Of a stretch of DNA of 64,000 nucleotides, positions 57,614 through 63,600 are shown piece by piece. Origin of the DNA: Diadema setosum (Eukaryota; Echinodermata; Echinoidea; Diadematoida; Diadematidae). Both the position numbers and the translations under genes were made by a program. The notes beneath the pieces are model-generated. The model did no database searches. It was not told where the DNA came from and worked only from the letters and a program-made list of their open reading frames with translations. How positions within the stretch are numbered: the first letter of the stretch is position 1; every line of letters begins with the position of its first letter. Location of the stretch: assembly GCA_033980235.1 (NCBI GenBank), contig CM067072.1, positions 30,603,759 through 30,667,758 on the forward strand, in the 5' to 3' direction.

Positions 57614-60600
57614 GGCTGGAGCACTTGCATATGGTAGCATTCTTACTTTAGGTTACAAGAATTGTCAAGCAGTATGACACATTGTCATTGAATACAAAAT
57701 GGACTGGTGTAAGACTAGCAATTTTTACTTCTACTTCTTCCATGGAGGTTTTGTTTTTGCTGGCGTTGGTTTGTCTATCAGTTTGCGAGCTAGCTCAAAA
57801 TATTGCCAGCGGATCTAGATGAATCTTACAGGATAAGTTGATAATGACACAAGGAACAGATGATTACATTTTGCTGGTGATCTGGATTGCCGTGTTGATC
57901 CAGGAACTTTTTTTAAAAATTCAAGAATTATCATTGGCAAAGAAGACCAACAAATGAGAGATTCAAGCTGTGTGTATTTGAGGTGTGAATATAAGCACTG
58001 AATGCATTCTCAAGGTACAAATTGTACAGCATGCAGAAAGCTGATGAGATGGACTCTGAGACACCACAAAGGACATCTCTATAAGTTTTGTGTCACCCGG
58101 TTCTTATATTTCTTGAGTGGTATCGTAAGTGCATTCTTCTTCCAAATGTAGAAAGCGTTTAAGAAAAGAATTGAATGAAGGGGTGAAATGAGCACTTAAT
58201 ACATGTACCGGGAATTGTAAGTTTAAGACTACCTGTGATGAAAAAAGTTTGTGCATGGTCAGTGTCACAATCTTTTACCTCCAAAAAGTGAGACATGGCA
58301 GATTGCGGCAAGGCTGTTCTGAATTGTTAGTCACTTACACATGTATACTGAAATACACTGGTAATACATATCAGTTTCACGTCATAAGGCAAAAGAAAAA
58401 GATAATGGTCAAGAATGAACCATGGTCATCAAAACATTTTGTTTCATTCTTGCGATACAGATAGTGGAATTATACTTTGGAGGTACAGTTGAGCTGACCA
58501 GGGCTGGTCTCTTGCGGGTCGAGTTGAAAAAGGGACTGGCGGTCAGTGGACTGTGCGGAAACATGGACGGCAATGTGGCCAATGACCAGCCAAGTGCAGA
58601 CCAGGTATTGTACATTACCGTATACGTCACATATAGTGAGTCTAAATTTTCATGAATTGTGACTTCCTGATGATTTCGCGAGTGGTTAAATTCATGGTCG
58701 TGGAGTACTGTACTGAACTAAGAAACGTGTACATGTGCATCACATTTGTATTGAGATCAGAGTCGTTATTTTCGCGTGTCTTTAATTTCGCAAATAGCAC
58801 CTGACTCACGAATTTTGCAATAATAAAAACCCTGTGAAATATTTGGTGTATACAGGAACATGATTGCTTTTTGCTCTACTTTATGAAATGCTAGAACCGT
58901 AAAAATTGGAATAAGGCCCCTCTTGACTCCATTCTGCTCCATTGGCTCACCACTATTGAATAAGCAGCTTTCAGCAGCTTTTCTTGCTACAGAATTGGAA
59001 GAAGAAATACACAACAAAACATGTGATTTCTGGGACTTTTCGAAGAGGACACCTCTGGCGATTGCAAGGTTTCATCTGTTCATTAATGTCAAATTTGTCC
59101 ATGGAGTAAAAAGAGCTTTCTTTAAACTGACAGTGGATTCTCGCTCCGAAATGATCAGTGTTTACTCACTTTATTATCAGTCAATTTCTCTCTTTATTCT
59201 TTCAACAGTTTTTTTTCTATGCTTTTATAAACAATAATATATTTTTGCCACACATTCACTTATAGGATGCCTTTTCTATCTGTCTTTTTTTGTTAAGGGG
59301 TCAAATTTTTCAAGCAGCCCTTAGATTAATCAATATTTGAATATCTTTTTGGCTGTGTGTACTTGTCAAGTAATTAGGTAAACCCTGATGACAATAAGTC
59401 ATACCCTGGTACACAGTTTCTTTATTAATTCCTCTCCTTTAAGAATTACTTTTTCTTTTTAATCGGAGCTATTAGATGCCCAGTCTGACATGGTCTTAAC
59501 CCACCCACCCCCCAATTTTGTCTCTTTGGAAGGACTCGGTATTCCCCATGGGATGCTCAACTTTCACTTCATCGACCACCTCATCCTGCGCGACGGCTGA
59601 CAGTGCGACCATGGAACAGGCAGAGCAGACCTGTCAGTTTCTTTTAAAGGATTCCCCAAAATATAGTAAGTACAAATAATGACCAATTACTGTTAGATCT
59701 ACACGTGTATGGCCTACTTGTTATCATCCTTACCATCAATACTGTAGAGTTATGCTGTTGCTTAACTCTTTATGTGTCACATTCGCACGCCCGACTCAGT
59801 TAACGACATGCCAACTTCGCATATTCTGCTCAAGCACATAAAGCCACATTGCGATGAAAGCGTTTATTGTGATTCCATTCCTGTCACATGTAGCTTGCGT
59901 TTTATGTGATGATTGGCTAGCAAGCAGCTAGTGTTCCCTACTGGAATTGCGAATAAATTCTGAGTTTCTGGCACTGTTTTGTGTGCAAAAGTCATGCCTC
60001 TACAATAATGTAGCAACTGGTCATTTGAAAGAAAAACAATCAGGATTTGTCATACAATTTACATCAAAGCAAAGCTTAGCATTTTCTCTATAACGTTGCT
60101 CATTACATGTCCAGGATAACAAAAATTTATTTAACTTACAAAGATTTGAAAAGCAGAATGTTTTCGTAAAGCATGACTATGTTGCTGTTTCAGAATAATG
60201 TGGCATACAGGAGGTTTACTTTAGATTCGGGCACATAAAAATTTAAAGAAAGAACTATTCTATGCCGCAACATCTTAAGAAGGCTGGAGGCATTACATTT
60301 CCATGTATTCTGGTCTTCTGTCCATGTGCCTTACCCCTCTTAAAATGACTGAAGAAAAAAAATGGGCTGATTAAGTTTTGGATAAGATCACCAAAGGTCT
60401 AAAGATTGAGGGTAACTGGAGTCTCGCTTAGGTTTTTTCCCAATTAAAAACGTCATGGGCATCCAGTCAATTGCGTACTGTGGTCATATTGCTCAAGTTC
60501 TTTTTTACATTATTTCTTCTATCGTTATTGTGCAATATTGCAATTACACCTTTTTGTGTATATGCAAAGAACAATGGTGGATGACTTAATTTTGAATAAT

Positions 60601-63600
60601 ACATTAAACATGACGGACCCTAATGAGTGCTGTACTGAGCCTGGAGAGATTTCTTAATGTAGCTGGCATTGCTTTTTAACAAAATTAATGACCATCAGGT
60701 TCATTTGCATTCTCCTGTAGCTCTTGTACAACATGTCGCTGTGGGAAGGTTAGAATTTTCTTGGAGAGGGTATTATAATTCCCACTAACAGCAGGTCAAT
60801 CACATACCTGTGTCCATCTTTGTGATGTGTCTATCTCCTCCAGGAGGCGTGTTCCAGGAATGTGAGTCCAAGGTGGACCCTGCGTCTTACTACCAACTCT
60901 GCAAGTCCAGTGTGTGCTACCAGGGCGAGGACCGGCACTGCTGGTGGATCGAGATGTATGCCCGGGAGTGTCAGGAGCAACTCATCAACCTTCCATCATG
61001 GAAAGAGCAGACGGAATGTTGTGAGTCCTTTTTTATGTTCTTGTCATTTCTCTCTTTCTTTCTCTCTCTCTCTCTCTTTTTTTAATGCCTCCGCCAATGA
61101 AGTGGCCGGAGGCATTATGTTTTCGGGTCGTCCGTCCGTCCGTCCGTACGTCCGTCCCGTTTTGTTTTTGTCGATATCTCAAGAGCCGTGAGGTGGTTTC
61201 GCATCAAACTTGGTATGAGGGTATATCCTGGGGGGATGATACTTTGTTTGGAATTTAGGGTCACAGGGTCAAAGGTCAAAGGTCACAGGTTATTTTGTGA
61301 AAAAAAGGTTGAAATATCATGTTTTTCTCCATACCTCGCAAATGGTTCAAGGTATCTTCATGGAACTTAGGATATATGCATGTACCGATGGGCAGTGATT
61401 ATCTAGGGAAGTTGGGGGTCATGGGTCAAAGGTCAAGGTCAACTCAAAATATCCCTACTTTCCTTATATTTATTCAATGCTTGAAGGATTTTTTTTTTCT
61501 TGATGTATGCATGTATAACCCAATATATATTCTGTGGGAAGTTTCTTGCCAAAAGGTCAAAGGTCAAAAGGTCAAAGGTCAAGTGAAAGTGCTAAATTGC
61601 ACTTCTTCCTCCATATCTCAAAAGTAACTCAAGGTACGTATTATCATGAAACTTACATATTTATGCATTTTCTACCTAACAGTGATTCTCTTTGGAACTG
61701 TGAGGTCAAAGGTCAAAGGCCAGGTTTAGATAATACTATTTTACCATTTGATACTGAAATTATACTTTTTATGCCTCCGCCACGAAGTGGTGCCGGAGGC
61801 ATTATGTTTTCGGGTTGTCCGTCCGTCCGTATGTCCGTACGTCCGTCCGTCCGTCTGCTTTCGTTTACGCGATAACTCGAGTAATATTTACTGGAATTTT
61901 ACCAAACTAGGTCCAAGTATGAAATATGATGGGGCAATTATTTGATTAGATTTTGGGTGAAATCGGCTAAAGGTCAATGGTCAAAGGTCAAGGTCAAATC
62001 ATGATATTGTATCCGTTTACGCGATAACTCAAGACTGGATAATGCAAATTTCACCAAACTTTGTTGGAGGATGATGTATGATGGGACAATTACTTGATTA
62101 GTTTTTCAGTGAAATCGGACAGAGGTCAAAGGTCAAAGATCAAGGTCAAATCCTAAAATTTATCTGTTTACGTGATAACTCAAAACTGGATGAAGCAGCT
62201 TTCACCAAACTTGGTCCAAGGATGATGTATGATGGGAAAATTAGTTGAGTTGATTTTAGTGACATTGACAAGAGGTCAAAGGTCAAAAGGTCAAGGTCAA
62301 ATGCTACAAATGTTGCAATTTCCTCCATATCTATGCAATGCCCAAAGGTATTTTCTTGAAACTTGGTGTGGACATGTACTACTGCGTAAAGATTCTCCAG
62401 AGTGAGTTTCATGTCATAAGGTCAAAGGTTAGGTGAAGATGTTGCAATATCACTTTTCTCGCAAATGGTTCAATGTATCTTCGTGGAACTTGGTACATAC
62501 GCATGTACTGGCTGGCAGGGATTATCTAGGGAATTTAGGGGTCATGGGTCAATAGTCAGGGGTCAAAGGTCAAGGTCATCTCAAAATTTTACTATTTCCC
62601 TCATATACTAGTATATGCAATGCTTGCATTATTAGTTTCAAAACTTAATACATGCATTACCTAATGGAGATTCTCAGGGCATTTCCAGCCAGAAGGTCAA
62701 AGGTCAAAGGTTAAGGGTCAAAGGCCAGGTTTCAATGCCCCCCCCCCCCCCAAAAAAAAAAAAAAAAAAAAATCCATTTTGTACCATCATTACACTCTTT
62801 ATTCATACCTTGGAAATTGCTCAATACATAAACTTATAAAAAGGTCTGTCAGAATTCAAGTAAAAATTCTCAATTCCCCAAATATGTGTACCTGCACTCT
62901 TAGAAAATTAAAGCAAACCCATTTCAAGACATTTCTGACAAACCTGTCATTTCAATATTTTGGCAGTTATGTGAAACTGTTATGGATCCCACATTGTGAA
63001 GACATTGTACTATACGCCTATTGGGAGAATCATGCATTATGGCGGAGGCATCAGTCGCCATAGCGACATTTCTAGTTCTCAATACCTTCAAAATTACTCA
63101 ATGCATAAACTTATAAAAGGGTCAAAAGTCAAGTAAAAATCACCAGTTCCCCCAAATACCTGCACTCTGACATTTTAATCATTCATCCAATTGAACCTAG
63201 TTCTAGGAAAGTGAACATTCAGCACATTTGTGGCAAACCTGTCATTTTAATATTTTGCCAATTGTGTGAAACTGTCATCACACATTGTTAAAGACATTGT
63301 ACTATAGACCTGTTAGGAGAACCATGCATTATGGCGGAGGCATACACCAGTCGCCGTAGCGACATTTCTATTTTTTTTTTTTTTTTTTTGGCAGTTCCCA
63401 CACAGCAATCATCATATGATTGCTGTATGGGAACTACAAAAAAAAGAATATACAGCTGCAGTGTTTGAATTGTTCATCATAATCCAGCGCCCTGTTTTAC
63501 CAAAAGATAGAATTGATTTTAAATTTCCTTACCACAAAGGCTGCCATAGACTTACAGTTGAAATCAACTACAGTATATAATCAATTTTAACTCTTCTTAA

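Larger units (their letters stand above)
61082..63370. mobile_element. Helentron-like element, outer copy split by a nested copy
   Basis: Starts at TTAATGCCTCCGCCAATGAA (61082) and runs parallel to 9814-10820 up to GAAATTATACTTTTT. It resumes at 63076 with CTCAATACCTTCAAAATTAC and ends GCCGTAGCGACATTTCTA at 63370. (GTCC)n lies at 61131-61155. It begins 61 bases after an exon. Confidence 0.75.

Noticed and set aside
57257..57677. Long Ile/Met/Leu/Ser frames on both strands
   Set aside because: Artefacts of the ATT/ATC array inside a VWD intron.
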